Positions 24,156 to 33,341 are shown, numbered from the stretch's first letter. The stretch: DNA of 64,000 bases from an uncultured Eubacteriales bacterium (GCA_900319075.1 ONMZ01000009.1:1-64000); one strand, 5' to 3'. Notes: generated by a model from the letters alone, not told the origin. Translations and numbers: made by a program.

Positions 24156-24606
24156 CCATATCGCCCCCTTCTTCAAAATGATCGAGCATCTTGTATAAGA
24201 TCTCGTAAATAGATTCAAATTCCTCAATAGTCAAATTGAGGGTGTGTGCCACACAAGCGGGTACGTGCTTTACCGCTTCCCGCAGATCCCAGCCCTGCTG
24301 AGTCAGACTTATCCTTACCACACGCTCGTCCGTCTTTTCACGCTTGCGTTTAAGATACCCCTGTTTTTCCAGCTTTTTGAGCATAGGTGTCAATGTGCCG
24401 TTGTCAAGAAAAAGCCGCTTTCCGATCTCGCCCATGGTAGGCTTGCCCCCCTCCCACAGCACCATCATCAGGATATACTGTGTGTAGGTCAGTCCCAGAG
24501 GCTTCAGCAACGGAGTGTATTGCTTAACGATCTGCCTTGCACAGGCATAAAGTGGAAAGCAAAGCTGACTTTCCAGCCTCAGAGCAGCGCATTCATCATT
24601 TGTCAT
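24139..24606 (-). CDS. MarR-family regulator, OhrR-like
   Basis: 155 residues. Winged HTH of the MarR type, with GLTYTQYILMMVLWEGGKPT, DNGTLTPMLKKLEKQGYLKR and EKTDERVVRISLT. The N-terminal LESQLCFPLYACAR contains Cys16 at the position of the peroxide-sensing Cys of OhrR, so it probably senses organic hydroperoxides by thiol oxidation. Located 11 bases downstream of the peroxidase gene. Palindromes over the operon promoter (25187-25217) are its likely operators, giving autoregulation. Confidence 0.85.
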   Translation of the reverse strand: MTNDECAALRLESQLCFPLYACARQIVKQYTPLLKPLGLTYTQYILMMVLWEGGKPTMGEIGKRLFLDNGTLTPMLKKLEKQGYLKRKREKTDERVVRISLTQQGWDLREAVKHVPACVAHTLNLTIEEFESIYEILYKMLDHFEEGGDMDEYPA

Positions 24607-24617
24607 ACTTTATCATC

Positions 24618-25160
24618 TCACATTATCCCGGCGATATACTCCTCAACCTTGTCCATTTTCACAGTAGGCTCAAAACGTTTGATAACGTTTCCCTGCCTGT
24701 CAACAACAAATTTGGTGAAGTTCCATTTTATATCCGGGTTATTTTCATAATCCTTGTCTGATTTTTTAAGCATAGCATTCATAGCCATCGCCTTAACTCC
24801 GCTTCCAAAACCGCCAAATCCCTGCTGTGACTTCAGGTAGCCGTATAACGGAAGGGCGTTTGGACCGTTGACATCGGATTTTTTCATCTGGGGGAACTGA
24901 GTGTTATATTTAAGTGTGCAGAACTGGTGTATCTCCTCGTCTGTACCGGGAGCCTGCCCCTTGAACTGATTGCAGGGGATATCAATTATCTCAAAGCCTT
25001 TATCGTGGTGCTGTTCATACATTCTTTCAAGAGACTTGTAGTGGGGAGTGAACCCGCAGCCGGTTGCGGTATTTACTATGAGCATGACCTTGCCTTTGAA
25101 GTCCGAAAGGGGTACCTGTGTTCCGTCCGGAGCCGTTACCGAATAATCATAAATGTTCAT
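24618..25160 (-). CDS. Glutathione peroxidase family (thioredoxin-type peroxidase)
   Basis: 180 residues from the ATG at 25160, with GGAGGG seven bases upstream. Family motifs: NTATGCGFTPHY with a Cys (35), not selenocysteine; IPCNQFKGQAPGTDEEI with Gln 65; and KWNFTKFVVD. Bacterial Cys-type enzymes usually take electrons from thioredoxin rather than glutathione, which suits the thioredoxin in the same operon. The middle part (about 115-150, GYLKSQQGFGGFGSGVKAMA) is longer than in the shortest homologues. First gene of the operon. Confidence 0.9.
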   Translation of the reverse strand: MNIYDYSVTAPDGTQVPLSDFKGKVMLIVNTATGCGFTPHYKSLERMYEQHHDKGFEIIDIPCNQFKGQAPGTDEEIHQFCTLKYNTQFPQMKKSDVNGPNALPLYGYLKSQQGFGGFGSGVKAMAMNAMLKKSDKDYENNPDIKWNFTKFVVDRQGNVIKRFEPTVKMDKVEEYIAGIM

Positions 25161-25186
25161 TTTTAGCCCTCCTGTTTTATATTTTT

Positions 25187-25224
25187 TACAATTATATTGT
25201 ATCAAATATAATTTGATTTGTCAA
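25187..25224 (-). promoter_or_regulatory. Promoter and OhrR-type operators of the peroxidase operon
   Basis: Minus strand -35 TTGACA (25219-25224), 17-base spacer, -10 TACAAT (25196-25201). Two adjoining palindromes cover it: TACAAT TAT ATTGTA (25187-25201) over the -10, and ATCAAAT ATA ATTTGAT (25201-25217) in the spacer. AT-rich palindromes of this kind are typical of MarR/OhrR operators. Confidence 0.7.
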
Positions 25225-25250
25225 GACCTTTTTTTAAATATTTTTTTCTC

Positions 25251-25279
25251 TTGAAAAACGGCGCAGGGTATGGTATACT
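25251..25279 (+). promoter_or_regulatory. Promoter of the lipoprotein gene at 25373
   Basis: -35 TTGAAA (25251-25256), 17-base spacer, -10 TATACT (25274-25279), with a leader of about 85 bases. Confidence 0.65.
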
Positions 25280-25372
25280 TATCCCGAAGACTATGGGAGA
25301 TCTCTGCTGTCCAAGAAGCGGGGATGACCGTAAGCTGCCTGACAAACACACCTCAGACAAAGGAGGAAAACC

Positions 25373-25774
25373 ATGAAGATACGCTGTTTCACACTTTCTG
25401 TGCTGGTGATAATACTCGCTGTGCTTTTTACAGGATGCGGCGAGGAAGAATACGAGCTTGACGGGGTCAAGGTAAGCAAGATACAGCTGGACATTGTCAG
25501 CGGCAGCGACGCCACGTTCAAATTCAGCGTTTCAAACAGCTCGGACGAAGATATTTTGTTTGACGCAGGCAAGTTCACCCTGAAGCTGGACGGAGAGGAC
25601 GGAAAGGTCATAGGTTTTATGGGAGGAAAAGAAACCATAAAAGCCGACAGCAAGGACACTTTGTCTTATCTTGTTTATGAAGCTCACCCGGAGATCAAAG
25701 AGGATGACACGGTAAAGGTGTATTTTGACGACAAGGAGATCTGCCAGGTGAAGGTGGGAAAGATCGAGCTGTAA
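25373..25774 (+). CDS. Small lipoprotein, function unknown
   Basis: 133 residues. Signal peptide with lipobox FTGC (Cys 22), then a beta-rich domain (about 30-133) with FSVSNSSDEDILFDAGKFTL and TLSYLVYEAHPEIKEDDTVK, like small immunoglobulin-fold (DUF4352-type) lipoprotein domains. AAAGGAGG precedes the ATG. Monocistronic. Name of the domain is tentative. Confidence 0.7.
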   Translation: MKIRCFTLSVLVIILAVLFTGCGEEEYELDGVKVSKIQLDIVSGSDATFKFSVSNSSDEDILFDAGKFTLKLDGEDGKVIGFMGGKETIKADSKDTLSYLVYEAHPEIKEDDTVKVYFDDKEICQVKVGKIEL

Positions 25775-25820
25775 GCAGGGCAGAATTCAGCGGAAAAGAG
25801 CATATCAAAGATAATAACAA

Positions 25821-25860
25821 AGCTCCGTCAGGGAACCTGTCCCCGGCGGAGCTGCTTTAT
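25821..25860. terminator. Bidirectional terminator
   Basis: AGCTCCG / CGGAGCT stem extended by further inner pairs, between the lipoprotein (+) and the cyclophilin (-). Confidence 0.75.
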
Positions 25861-25868
25861 TTATTGTA

Positions 25869-26546
25869 TCAGAAGCTTACATAGAATTTTGCCTGGTGGT
25901 GTCCGCTGCTGTCGTCGCCTATCATTTCTGCTTTAAGGATAGTGATAGGGGTAACGGGAGCGGATTTTTCACCGTCATCGCCTGTTTTACGTTCTACTTT
26001 AAGGAACTCGTCAACTACTTCCATTCCCTTTGTCACCATGCCATAGGCTGCGTACTTTCCGTCAAGGAAGGTATCTTTGTCGGAATAGCAGATAAAGAAC
26101 TGGCTGGATGCGCTGTCGGGATCGCCGGTCCTTGCCATTGATACAACACTTCTTTTGTGGCTTATGGTATTTTTGCTGAACCCGTTGGAGGAGAACTCAC
26201 CTTTGATGGTTGAGGCTTGTTTTTGTTTTCCGTTCAGGTCGAAGCCGCCGCCCTGAGCCATAAAGTTGTCGATCACTCTGTGGAACACTGTGCCATCGTA
26301 AAAGCCCTCTTTGACCAGCTTTTCAAAGTTCTCGCAGGTCACGGGAGCATACTCGCTGTAAAGGGTGATGACAAAGCTTTTGCTTTCGTCAAGAGCCGCA
26401 GAAGAGCTGCTTTCCTGTGATTGAGAGGAGCTTTTGCTGCTGTCGGCAGTGCTTGAGCTGTTATGTCCGCATGATGACATTGAAAGCACCATTACTGCTG
26501 CACAGGCAGTGCTTACAATAGTAGAGAGAAGTTTTCTTAATTTCAT
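25869..26546 (-). CDS. Cyclophilin-type peptidyl-prolyl isomerase, lipoprotein
   Basis: 225 residues. Lipobox SMSSC (Cys 26), a Ser-rich linker (about 27-52), then a cyclophilin domain (about 56-215) with FEKLVKEGFYDGTVFHRVID, MAQGG, and SQFFICYSDKDTFLDGKYAA. The active-site Arg is in FHRV. Extracytoplasmic proline isomerase, probably aiding folding of exported proteins. It follows ybaK by 36 bases and probably ends that operon. Confidence 0.9.
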   Translation of the reverse strand: MKLRKLLSTIVSTACAAVMVLSMSSCGHNSSSTADSSKSSSQSQESSSSAALDESKSFVITLYSEYAPVTCENFEKLVKEGFYDGTVFHRVIDNFMAQGGGFDLNGKQKQASTIKGEFSSNGFSKNTISHKRSVVSMARTGDPDSASSQFFICYSDKDTFLDGKYAAYGMVTKGMEVVDEFLKVERKTGDDGEKSAPVTPITILKAEMIGDDSSGHHQAKFYVSF

Positions 26547-26582
26547 AATTACTTTCCTTTCCCGGTATGCTCGATACCATTT

Positions 26583-27089
26583 TCAAATCTCGCTGTTTTC
26601 AAAAATAATGCCGGCAAAGCTGCCGCCGCAGGCATTGACAAGATCAAGGGGTGAGAGGATTATCTGCGAGCCAAGTCTTCCGCCGCTGATGATCACTCTG
26701 TCATGTTCACGGGCGGACAGGTCGACCACAGTGGGAAATGGCTTTTTCATACCAAGAGGGGAGCACCCGCCTCTTATATACCCTGTTACAGAATTTATGT
26801 CTTTTACGTGGAGCATCTCCACAGACTTTTCCCCCACAGATCTGGCTGCTTTTTTCATATCAAGCTCCTTGTCCACGGGGATAACGAAAACAAAGTATCC
26901 TCCGCCTTTGCCTTTTGTCACAAGGGTCTTGAAAGAGCTTGCACAGTCCTGTCCCAGCTTGCGGGCGATCTGCACACCGTCGATAAACTCGTCACACTCG
27001 TAGGTGTTCACCTCATAGTTTATCCCCTTGCTGTCCAGGATACGCATAGCATTGGTCTTTATGTCCTTATCTTTTTTTGCCTTACCCAT
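26583..27089 (-). CDS. ybaK: Cys-tRNA(Pro)/Cys-tRNA(Cys) deacylase
   Basis: 168 residues, the YbaK/EbsC size. Motifs: NAMRILDSKGINYEVNTYEC at the start, CASSFKTLVTKGKGGGYFVF with the catalytic Lys region, and YIRGGCSPLGMKKPFPTVVD. Hydrolyses Cys-tRNA(Pro) formed by prolyl-tRNA synthetase, acting in trans. Its start codon directly follows the stop of the cytidylate-kinase-like gene, so the pair is translationally coupled. Confidence 0.9.
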   Translation of the reverse strand: MGKAKKDKDIKTNAMRILDSKGINYEVNTYECDEFIDGVQIARKLGQDCASSFKTLVTKGKGGGYFVFVIPVDKELDMKKAARSVGEKSVEMLHVKDINSVTGYIRGGCSPLGMKKPFPTVVDLSAREHDRVIISGGRLGSQIILSPLDLVNACGGSFAGIIFENSEI

Positions 27090-27683
27090 TTACTCGGACA
27101 TCTCCACCGTTTTTGCGATTATGTCCGCACAGGTCTTATAACCCAGCTTGCCGCTGTCAAGGCACATATCGTAGCTGTCTATGCTGCCCCACACTTTATT
27201 GGTGTTTGCAGAGTAGAACTTTGCACGCTTGGTGTCATATTTTTTAAGCTTATCCTCAACATCTTCGTACTCTATGCCGTGATTCTCTGTGGCGTTCTGA
27301 ACACGTTTTGTAAGAGGTGCGGTGATAAACACGCTCAGGGTCTTGACCTTATTTTTAAGGATATAATCGGCACATCTTCCCACGATAACGCAGGACTCCT
27401 TTGAACATATGTCAAGTATTATCTCCGCTTCGGCGGCAAATATCTTCTCGGCGAGGGTGAGCTCGGACTGTCCGAAAAAATTTATAGGAGTTTTGAGCCA
27501 GTTCATCATGCTCTCCTCGTACTTTGCCACCTCGGTCATGGACACGCCCACTTTTTCAGCAGCCTGCTCCACAAGCTCTCTGTCATAGCATTTTACCCCA
27601 AGCTTTTCAGCGACCAGCTTACCGATATCGCTTCCTCCGGCACAGAATCTTCTGCCAATGGTGACGACTTTTATTTTTGCCAT
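27090..27683 (-). CDS. Cytidylate-kinase-like P-loop protein (second paralogue)
   Basis: 197 residues, opening with KVVTIGRRFCAGGSDIGKLV, related to the protein at 9207 (GRCADYILKNKVKTLSVFIT matches GRCADYVLKGEKNVINFFVT there). The nucleotide loop has Cys-Ala-Gly-Gly where the paralogue has Gly-Ser-Gly-Gly. Family members bind nucleotides but the substrate is not established. First gene of the operon with ybaK and the cyclophilin; AGGAGG precedes the ATG. Confidence 0.75.
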   Translation of the reverse strand: MAKIKVVTIGRRFCAGGSDIGKLVAEKLGVKCYDRELVEQAAEKVGVSMTEVAKYEESMMNWLKTPINFFGQSELTLAEKIFAAEAEIILDICSKESCVIVGRCADYILKNKVKTLSVFITAPLTKRVQNATENHGIEYEDVEDKLKKYDTKRAKFYSANTNKVWGSIDSYDMCLDSGKLGYKTCADIIAKTVEMSE

Positions 27684-27724
27684 TTTATTACCTCCTTATT
27701 CCGGGCATTGTTAATTACACACAT

Positions 27725-27753
27725 ATTATAATACTTTTTAAAGCATATGTCAA
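27725..27753 (-). promoter_or_regulatory. Consensus promoter of the cytidylate-kinase-like/ybaK operon
   Basis: Minus strand: -35 TTGACA (27748-27753), 17-base spacer, -10 TATAAT (27725-27730), with both hexamers perfect. Confidence 0.8.
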
Positions 27754-27839
27754 TGAATAGCCGCAGACAGATATTAGCTTTTACTTGGCTTGGCTCGGGC
27801 TTTACGTGAATGCAGTATGTTAAAAGTTTTGGAATATTA

Positions 27840-27868
27840 TTGACAATTGGGAGGCACTGTTGTATAAT
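27840..27868 (+). promoter_or_regulatory. Consensus promoter of secA
   Basis: -35 TTGACA (27840-27845), 17-base spacer, -10 TATAAT (27863-27868), both perfect. The leader of about 80 bases contains no obvious stem-loop or leader peptide. Confidence 0.8.
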
Positions 27869-27956
27869 ATATAATGTATTTTTGTAACTATATGAAAATA
27901 TGACCACGGGATAATGACAACAAAATGCTAACAAAAAATAAAGGTGGAAAGATAAA

Positions 27957-30737
27957 ATGGGTCTTGTAGACAAATTATTCGGAAACTACTCAAAAAAAGA
28001 GCTTAAAAAGATAGAGCCTATGAAACAGGCTGTACTTGATCTTGAGGAAAAGTACAGTGCAATGGATAATAAGGAACTCTCCTCACAGACACAGGTGCTC
28101 AGAGACAGGATCAAAAATGGTGAGACTCTTGACGATGTGCTCACAGATGCACTTGCGGTCTGCCGTGAGGCTGCATACAGGGTACTTGACAAAAAGGCAT
28201 ACCCGGTACAGATCATAGGTGCTATCGTGCTTCATCAGGGACGTATCGCCGAGATGAAGACCGGTGAAGGTAAGACGCTGGTGGCTTGTCTTGCGGCTTA
28301 TGCCAATTCCCTTGACGGCAGGGGCGTTCACGTTGTTACCGTAAACGACTATCTGGCAAAATTCCAGTCAGAGGAAATGGGCAAGGTGTTCAAATTCCTG
28401 GGCTGCACTATCGGCTGTGTTCTGCCGGGAATGAGTAATGATGATAAGCGCAAGGCGTATAACTCTGACATCACTTACGGTACCAACAACGAGTTTGGTT
28501 TTGACTATCTGCGTGACAACATGGTCATATACAAAAAGGATAAGGTACAGAGAGAACACTCGTTTGCTATCGTGGACGAGGTGGACTCTATACTCATAGA
28601 CGAGGCAAGGACACCGCTTATTATTTCAGGACAGGGAGATAAGTCTACCCAGCTTTACACTCTTGCTGACAGATTCGCCAAGACCCTCAAGGCTGTCAAG
28701 GTGGTAGAGATGGACGATAAAGCGGATAACGACGCTCTTGGCGGAGATTATATCATAGACGAAAAGGCAAGGACCGCAACCCTTACAAAGAGCGGCGTTA
28801 AAAAAGCCGAGAAGGCGTTTAATGTCATCAACCTTATGGATACCGAAAATATGACCCTTTTGCATCATATCAACCAGGCTATCAAAGCCAACGGTACCAT
28901 GAGAAAGGATATAGACTACGTGGTAAAGGACGGTCAGGTACTTATCGTTGACGAGTTTACCGGACGTATCATGATAGGCAGACGTTTCAACGACGGTCTT
29001 CACCAGGCTATCGAGGCCAAGGAAGGCGTCGAGGTCGCAAGAGAGTCCAAGACTATTGCGACCATCACATTCCAGAATTACTTTAGGCTTTATGAAAAGC
29101 TGTCGGGTATGACGGGTACTGCGCTTACCGAGGAGGATGAGTTCAGGGAGATCTACAGGCTGGACGTTATTGAAGTTCCAACCAACAAACCTATTGCAAG
29201 AATAGATCATCCGGACGTTATCTTCAAAACGGAAAAGGGCAAATTCAACGCAGTTATCGAGCAGATAAAGGAATGTCACGAAAAGGGACAGCCGGTGCTG
29301 GTAGGTACGGTATCTATCGAAAAGAGTGAATATCTGTCCAAGCTTCTCAAAAACAAGGGCATCAAGCATGAAGTGCTCAACGCCAAGTATCATGACAAGG
29401 AAGCGCTTATCGTTGCTCAGGCAGGTAAGTTTGGTGCGGTTACCATTGCCACCAACATGGCAGGACGTGGTACGGATATCATGCTGGGCGGTAACGCAGA
29501 GTATAAGGCGCTTGCACAGCTCCAGAAAGAAGGCTACTCCGAGGAGGTCGCTGTGGCAGCTTCCGGCCCTTCGGTAACGGAGGATGAGGAGATCCTTGAG
29601 GCAAGAAAAAGATACACAGAGCTTTATAAAGAATATTCTGCCGAGGTTGCAGAGCTTGCCGACAAGGTAAGAGAGGCAGGAGGTCTTTACATAATCGGTA
29701 CGGAAAGACACGAGGCAAGGCGTATAGATAACCAGCTTCGTGGTCGTTCGGGACGTCAGGGAGACCCGGGAGAGAGCACCTTCTTCCTTTCACTTGAAGA
29801 CGATCTGATGAGAATTTTCGGCGGCGACAAGGTAACGGGCATAATGGACGCTCTCAAAGTGGACGAGAATACGCCGATACAGTCAAAGATGCTTTCAAAC
29901 ATAATCGAATCTTCTCAGAAGAAGATCGAGGGCAGGAACTTTAACATCAGAAAGAACGTCCTCAACTACGACGATGTTATGAACACCCAGCGTGAGATCA
30001 TCTACTCTCAGAGACAAAAGGTGCTTGACGGCGAGGATGTTCACGATTACATTGTAAATATGATAAACCAGTACGTTGTGGATTCGGTAGACGCTTATCT
30101 GATGGACGACGATATCAAGGATGACTGGAATCTTTCCGGACTGCGTGAGCACCTTATGGGACTGCTTACGACCGAGGACGATTTCAACTATACCGTTCAG
30201 GAGCTTGACGAGATAAACAAGGAAGATATCGTTAAAGAGCTTACCGAAAGGGCAGATGCTATTTACAAAAAGCGTGAAGAGGAGATGGGACCGGAGCTGC
30301 TTCACGAGGTAGAAAGAGTCTGCCTGCTCAAAGTGGTGGATACAAAGTGGATGGCTCATATCGACGACATGGAGGAGCTGAAAAAGGGTATCGGACTTCG
30401 TTCCTACGGTCAGAAGAACCCTGTTGTAGAGTACCGTGTTGAAGGTATGGATATGTTCGACGAAATGGTAGCCTCTATCCGTGAGGACACAGTAAGAATG
30501 GTATTTACCATTCAGGTCAGAAGAAACGAGGAGGCTCCTCAGCGTGAGGACGTTTACAAGGAAAACAAAGTGCATCACAACATGACTATCCGCAAGAAGG
30601 AAAAGATAGGCAGAAATGCACCTTGTCCATGCGGAAGCGGAAAGAAATACAAGAACTGCTGCGGCGCAAATAAGGGCGCAGCTTCGGCAGCAAATGAGAA
30701 CAAGGAGCAAGACAAAGAGGAAAAGTCAGAGAAATGA
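27957..30737 (+). CDS. secA: Protein translocase ATPase SecA
   Basis: 926 residues. DEAD-type motor with Walker A MKTGEGKT (100-107), VTVNDYLAKFQSEEMG, IVDEVDSILIDEAR, the preprotein cross-linking region, GTDIMLGGNAEYKA, QLRGRSGRQGDPG and the C-terminal SEC-C zinc motif APCPCGSGKKYKNCCG. It has the extra insertion (about 525-570) seen in many Clostridia SecA proteins. Drives ATP-dependent export through SecYEG. Monocistronic in appearance, with a strong promoter and AAGGTGG before the ATG. Confidence 0.97.
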   Translation: MGLVDKLFGNYSKKELKKIEPMKQAVLDLEEKYSAMDNKELSSQTQVLRDRIKNGETLDDVLTDALAVCREAAYRVLDKKAYPVQIIGAIVLHQGRIAEMKTGEGKTLVACLAAYANSLDGRGVHVVTVNDYLAKFQSEEMGKVFKFLGCTIGCVLPGMSNDDKRKAYNSDITYGTNNEFGFDYLRDNMVIYKKDKVQREHSFAIVDEVDSILIDEARTPLIISGQGDKSTQLYTLADRFAKTLKAVKVVEMDDKADNDALGGDYIIDEKARTATLTKSGVKKAEKAFNVINLMDTENMTLLHHINQAIKANGTMRKDIDYVVKDGQVLIVDEFTGRIMIGRRFNDGLHQAIEAKEGVEVARESKTIATITFQNYFRLYEKLSGMTGTALTEEDEFREIYRLDVIEVPTNKPIARIDHPDVIFKTEKGKFNAVIEQIKECHEKGQPVLVGTVSIEKSEYLSKLLKNKGIKHEVLNAKYHDKEALIVAQAGKFGAVTIATNMAGRGTDIMLGGNAEYKALAQLQKEGYSEEVAVAASGPSVTEDEEILEARKRYTELYKEYSAEVAELADKVREAGGLYIIGTERHEARRIDNQLRGRSGRQGDPGESTFFLSLEDDLMRIFGGDKVTGIMDALKVDENTPIQSKMLSNIIESSQKKIEGRNFNIRKNVLNYDDVMNTQREIIYSQRQKVLDGEDVHDYIVNMINQYVVDSVDAYLMDDDIKDDWNLSGLREHLMGLLTTEDDFNYTVQELDEINKEDIVKELTERADAIYKKREEEMGPELLHEVERVCLLKVVDTKWMAHIDDMEELKKGIGLRSYGQKNPVVEYRVEGMDMFDEMVASIREDTVRMVFTIQVRRNEEAPQREDVYKENKVHHNMTIRKKEKIGRNAPCPCGSGKKYKNCCGANKGAASAANENKEQDKEEKSEK

Positions 30738-30830
30738 TGACCGGATAAGGGGAACGGTAAATATTTGAGATGAGGGCAGGGCGGTTAAGATAATTTTTCC
30801 GCCCTGTTTGAGCAGATGGGGGGAGAGGCT

Positions 30831-31496
30831 ATGTCAACGGCTGCGGTATGCCTGTCAATTTTTACGTTTGCATCATGGATCCTATGGGTCATGGATCCGT
30901 GGATCTTGTGGGTCGTGGGTTTTATCGGCTTTATGTGGCTGGTGCCGCCGATGATATCATCGTGGATAGCCCTTGCTTCAAGCAAGATGAGGGAAGCAAA
31001 GGGCAAACCGGCAGGAAACATATTTGTTATCTATTCTGTGGTAACAGGGCTGTTCCTTGCAGGCGATATAGTATATGCGATAATAAATTTCGTTATCAAT
31101 GGTCCAAACTCGAATTTCGGATATGGTTTTCTGGTGATGTTTTTTGTGTCGCCGATCATGTTCGCCGAGTTTATCGCAATGATGATCGCAGCTATCAGCA
31201 AGAGCAAAAAGCCCCAGAATAATGCCGCATACGGTAGGTATGCATATCCTGTTAATGCTCAGTATAACAATATGTATCAGAGCTATCCCAATTATCAGAA
31301 TTATCCGAATGCGAACTATCCCTATCAGAACTATCCTTATCCCAGCGGGAATTATTCGAATTATCCGAACAATCCTTATCCCAACGGGAATTATCAGAAT
31401 TACCCTAACTATCCTGATGGGAATTATCCAAACTATAATAATGCCACAAATGGGTACGACCCGAACTACCCGAACAACAATTTTGGGGGTAGATAA
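30831..31496 (+). CDS. Membrane protein with Tyr/Asn/Pro-rich tail
   Basis: 221 residues from the ATG at 30831; the ATG at 30816 lies on the ribosome binding site GGGGGGAG. Three or four TM segments in the first 130 residues (about 5-30, 30-48, 64-88, 103-122), then a cytoplasmic tail of about 80 residues made of imperfect NYPN/NYQNYP/NYPYQ repeats, almost free of charge. Such tails are disordered and prone to self-association. Function unknown. The acetyltransferase gene begins three bases after its stop. Confidence 0.65.
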   Translation: MSTAAVCLSIFTFASWILWVMDPWILWVVGFIGFMWLVPPMISSWIALASSKMREAKGKPAGNIFVIYSVVTGLFLAGDIVYAIINFVINGPNSNFGYGFLVMFFVSPIMFAEFIAMMIAAISKSKKPQNNAAYGRYAYPVNAQYNNMYQSYPNYQNYPNANYPYQNYPYPSGNYSNYPNNPYPNGNYQNYPNYPDGNYPNYNNATNGYDPNYPNNNFGGR

Positions 31497-31499
31497 GCT

Positions 31500-32003
31500 A
31501 TGCAGTATGTTTACACAAGGGCAGATATCGGCGATATTGAGCTTCTGGTCTCGTCAAGGGTTATGGTGCTAAGGGCGGCGAACAAGCTGTCCGATGAGGC
31601 GGATATGAGCGAGATCGAAAGGCGGTCGAGGGAATACTACAAAAAAGCGCTTTCAGACGGCAGCCACACGGCTTATCTCGTTTTTGACGGGCAAAGGCTT
31701 ATCGGTACCGGCGGCATGAGCTATTACAGCGTTATGCCCACTTGCGATGTGCCTTCGGGCAAAAAGGCATACGTTATGAATATGTACACCGATCCCGAGT
31801 ACAGACGGCAGGGTATAGCATACAGGACTCTTGAGCTGCTTGTTGCAGACGCAAAGCAAAGGGGTGTTGAGCATATAACGCTTGAGGCGACGGATATGGG
31901 CAGACCGCTGTACGAAAAGTACGGCTTTGTGCAGATGCAAAGCGAGATGCAGCTAAAAAATGCTGCGCAATGTACGGAGAAAAAATGCCGCTGCTGTTGG
32001 TAA
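31500..32003 (+). CDS. GNAT N-acetyltransferase
   Basis: 167 residues. GNAT motif A: MYTDPEYRRQGIAYRTLELL (about 98-117); motif B region LEATDMGRPLYEKYGFVQMQ. Ends in a Cys-rich tail (KKCRCCW). Substrate unknown. GGGGGT in the last codons of the upstream gene is the likely ribosome binding site. Confidence 0.85.
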   Translation: MQYVYTRADIGDIELLVSSRVMVLRAANKLSDEADMSEIERRSREYYKKALSDGSHTAYLVFDGQRLIGTGGMSYYSVMPTCDVPSGKKAYVMNMYTDPEYRRQGIAYRTLELLVADAKQRGVEHITLEATDMGRPLYEKYGFVQMQSEMQLKNAAQCTEKKCRCCW

Positions 32004-32081
32004 GGCAAAGGCACTTTTGAACAGTATATACAGCCTTTGGCTGATGATAAATTGAAATCCAATAATGAAAGGTTGATAAAA

Positions 32082-33341
32082 ATGGCAGCATTTAAACCGG
32101 CGGATATCCTTCTGCCAAAAAACACGGATATGTCAAAATGGGCGGTGGTTGCCTGCGACCAGTACACAAGCGAGCCGCAGTACTGGGAAGACGTTGAGAA
32201 GATAACCCAGGGCAGCAAAACCACCCTTGACCTTATCCTGCCTGAGGTCTACCTTGAGGGTGACGACGTTGATGCACGCATCGACAAAATTCACGAGAAG
32301 ATGAACGAGTACATGGCGCAGGATACTTTTACCGAGTATAAGGACGCACTTATTTACATTGAGCGTGTGCAGGCTGACGGAAAGGTGAGAGCAGGCGTTG
32401 TGGGCGCTATCGACCTGGAGGAGTATGATTACAACAAAGGCTCAAAAAGCAAGGTGAGAGCGACCGAGGCAACGGTGGTTGAGCGTATCCCCCCAAGAAT
32501 AAAGGTAAGACGTGGCGCACCGGTCGAGCTGCCGCATATAATGATACTTATAGACGACGTGAAAAAGAGCATCGTTGAGCCCCTTGCCGCTAAAAAGGAC
32601 AGCTTTGAAAAGGTGTATGACTTTGATATGATGAAAAACGGCGGCCATATCACAGGCTGGCTGATAGACAAGGATACGCAGGCAAAGCTGCTTGAAACAC
32701 TGGAGGAGTTTGATTCGCAAGGTGCTTTCAATGAGCGTTACGGCTATGAAAACGAATCTCCGCTGACTTTTGCTATGGGTGACGGAAACCACTCGCTTGC
32801 TACGGCAAAGGCATTTTATGAGGAGCAGAAAAAAGAAAATGCCGGTAAGGATATGTCCGGGGCAAGGTGCAGATATGCCCTTGTGGAGATAGTTAATCTT
32901 CATTCGCCTGCCCTTGAATTTGAGGCTATACACAGAATATGCACAGGTATTGACAGAAGCAGGCTTATGGGTGAAATGACCAAGGCTCTGGAGCTTTCAA
33001 AGGAAAAGAGCGAGCAGAAGATAACGGTCGTTACCGACGGCGTACACGAGGACTTTTATATCCACAAGCCAAGCTCCAAGCTGACTGTGGGTTCACTTCA
33101 GAATTTCCTTGATGCATATATTAAGGAAAACGGCGGCAAGATAGATTACATTCACGGCACAGAGGTCATCGACAGCCTTTCAAAAAGCTCAGATGCCCTT
33201 GGGGTGTTGCTGCCTGATATGGCTAAATCGGAGCTTTTCCCCACAGTTATCTGTGACGGGGCACTTCCGAGAAAGACCTTCTCTATGGGTCATGCATGGG
33301 ATAAGAGATATTATGTTGAGGCAAGAAAGATAGCTGACTGA
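32082..33341 (+). CDS. DUF1015 family protein (SerK/SbnI-like)
   Basis: 419 residues from the ATG at 32082 (AAAGG nine bases upstream), the expected DUF1015 length. Conserved segments: ILLPKNTDMSKWAVVACDQY, IPPRIKVRRGAPVELPHIM, FAMGDGNHSLATAKAFYEEQ and FPTVICDGALPRKTFSMGHA. The family includes ADP-dependent free serine kinases (SerK, SbnI) and many uncharacterised members; GDGNHS is the family hallmark. Whether this protein phosphorylates serine is open. Its TGA stop overlaps the ATG of the PHP gene, so the two are translationally coupled. Confidence 0.8.
   Translation: MAAFKPADILLPKNTDMSKWAVVACDQYTSEPQYWEDVEKITQGSKTTLDLILPEVYLEGDDVDARIDKIHEKMNEYMAQDTFTEYKDALIYIERVQADGKVRAGVVGAIDLEEYDYNKGSKSKVRATEATVVERIPPRIKVRRGAPVELPHIMILIDDVKKSIVEPLAAKKDSFEKVYDFDMMKNGGHITGWLIDKDTQAKLLETLEEFDSQGAFNERYGYENESPLTFAMGDGNHSLATAKAFYEEQKKENAGKDMSGARCRYALVEIVNLHSPALEFEAIHRICTGIDRSRLMGEMTKALELSKEKSEQKITVVTDGVHEDFYIHKPSSKLTVGSLQNFLDAYIKENGGKIDYIHGTEVIDSLSKSSDALGVLLPDMAKSELFPTVICDGALPRKTFSMGHAWDKRYYVEARKIAD

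Noticed and set aside
24618..25160. Selenocysteine-type glutathione peroxidase
   Set aside because: The active-site codon encodes Cys, not TGA.
28626..29711. Open frame of 361 codons on the minus strand opposite secA
   Set aside because: Antisense shadow of a strongly conserved gene, with no ribosome binding site and no recognisable domain.
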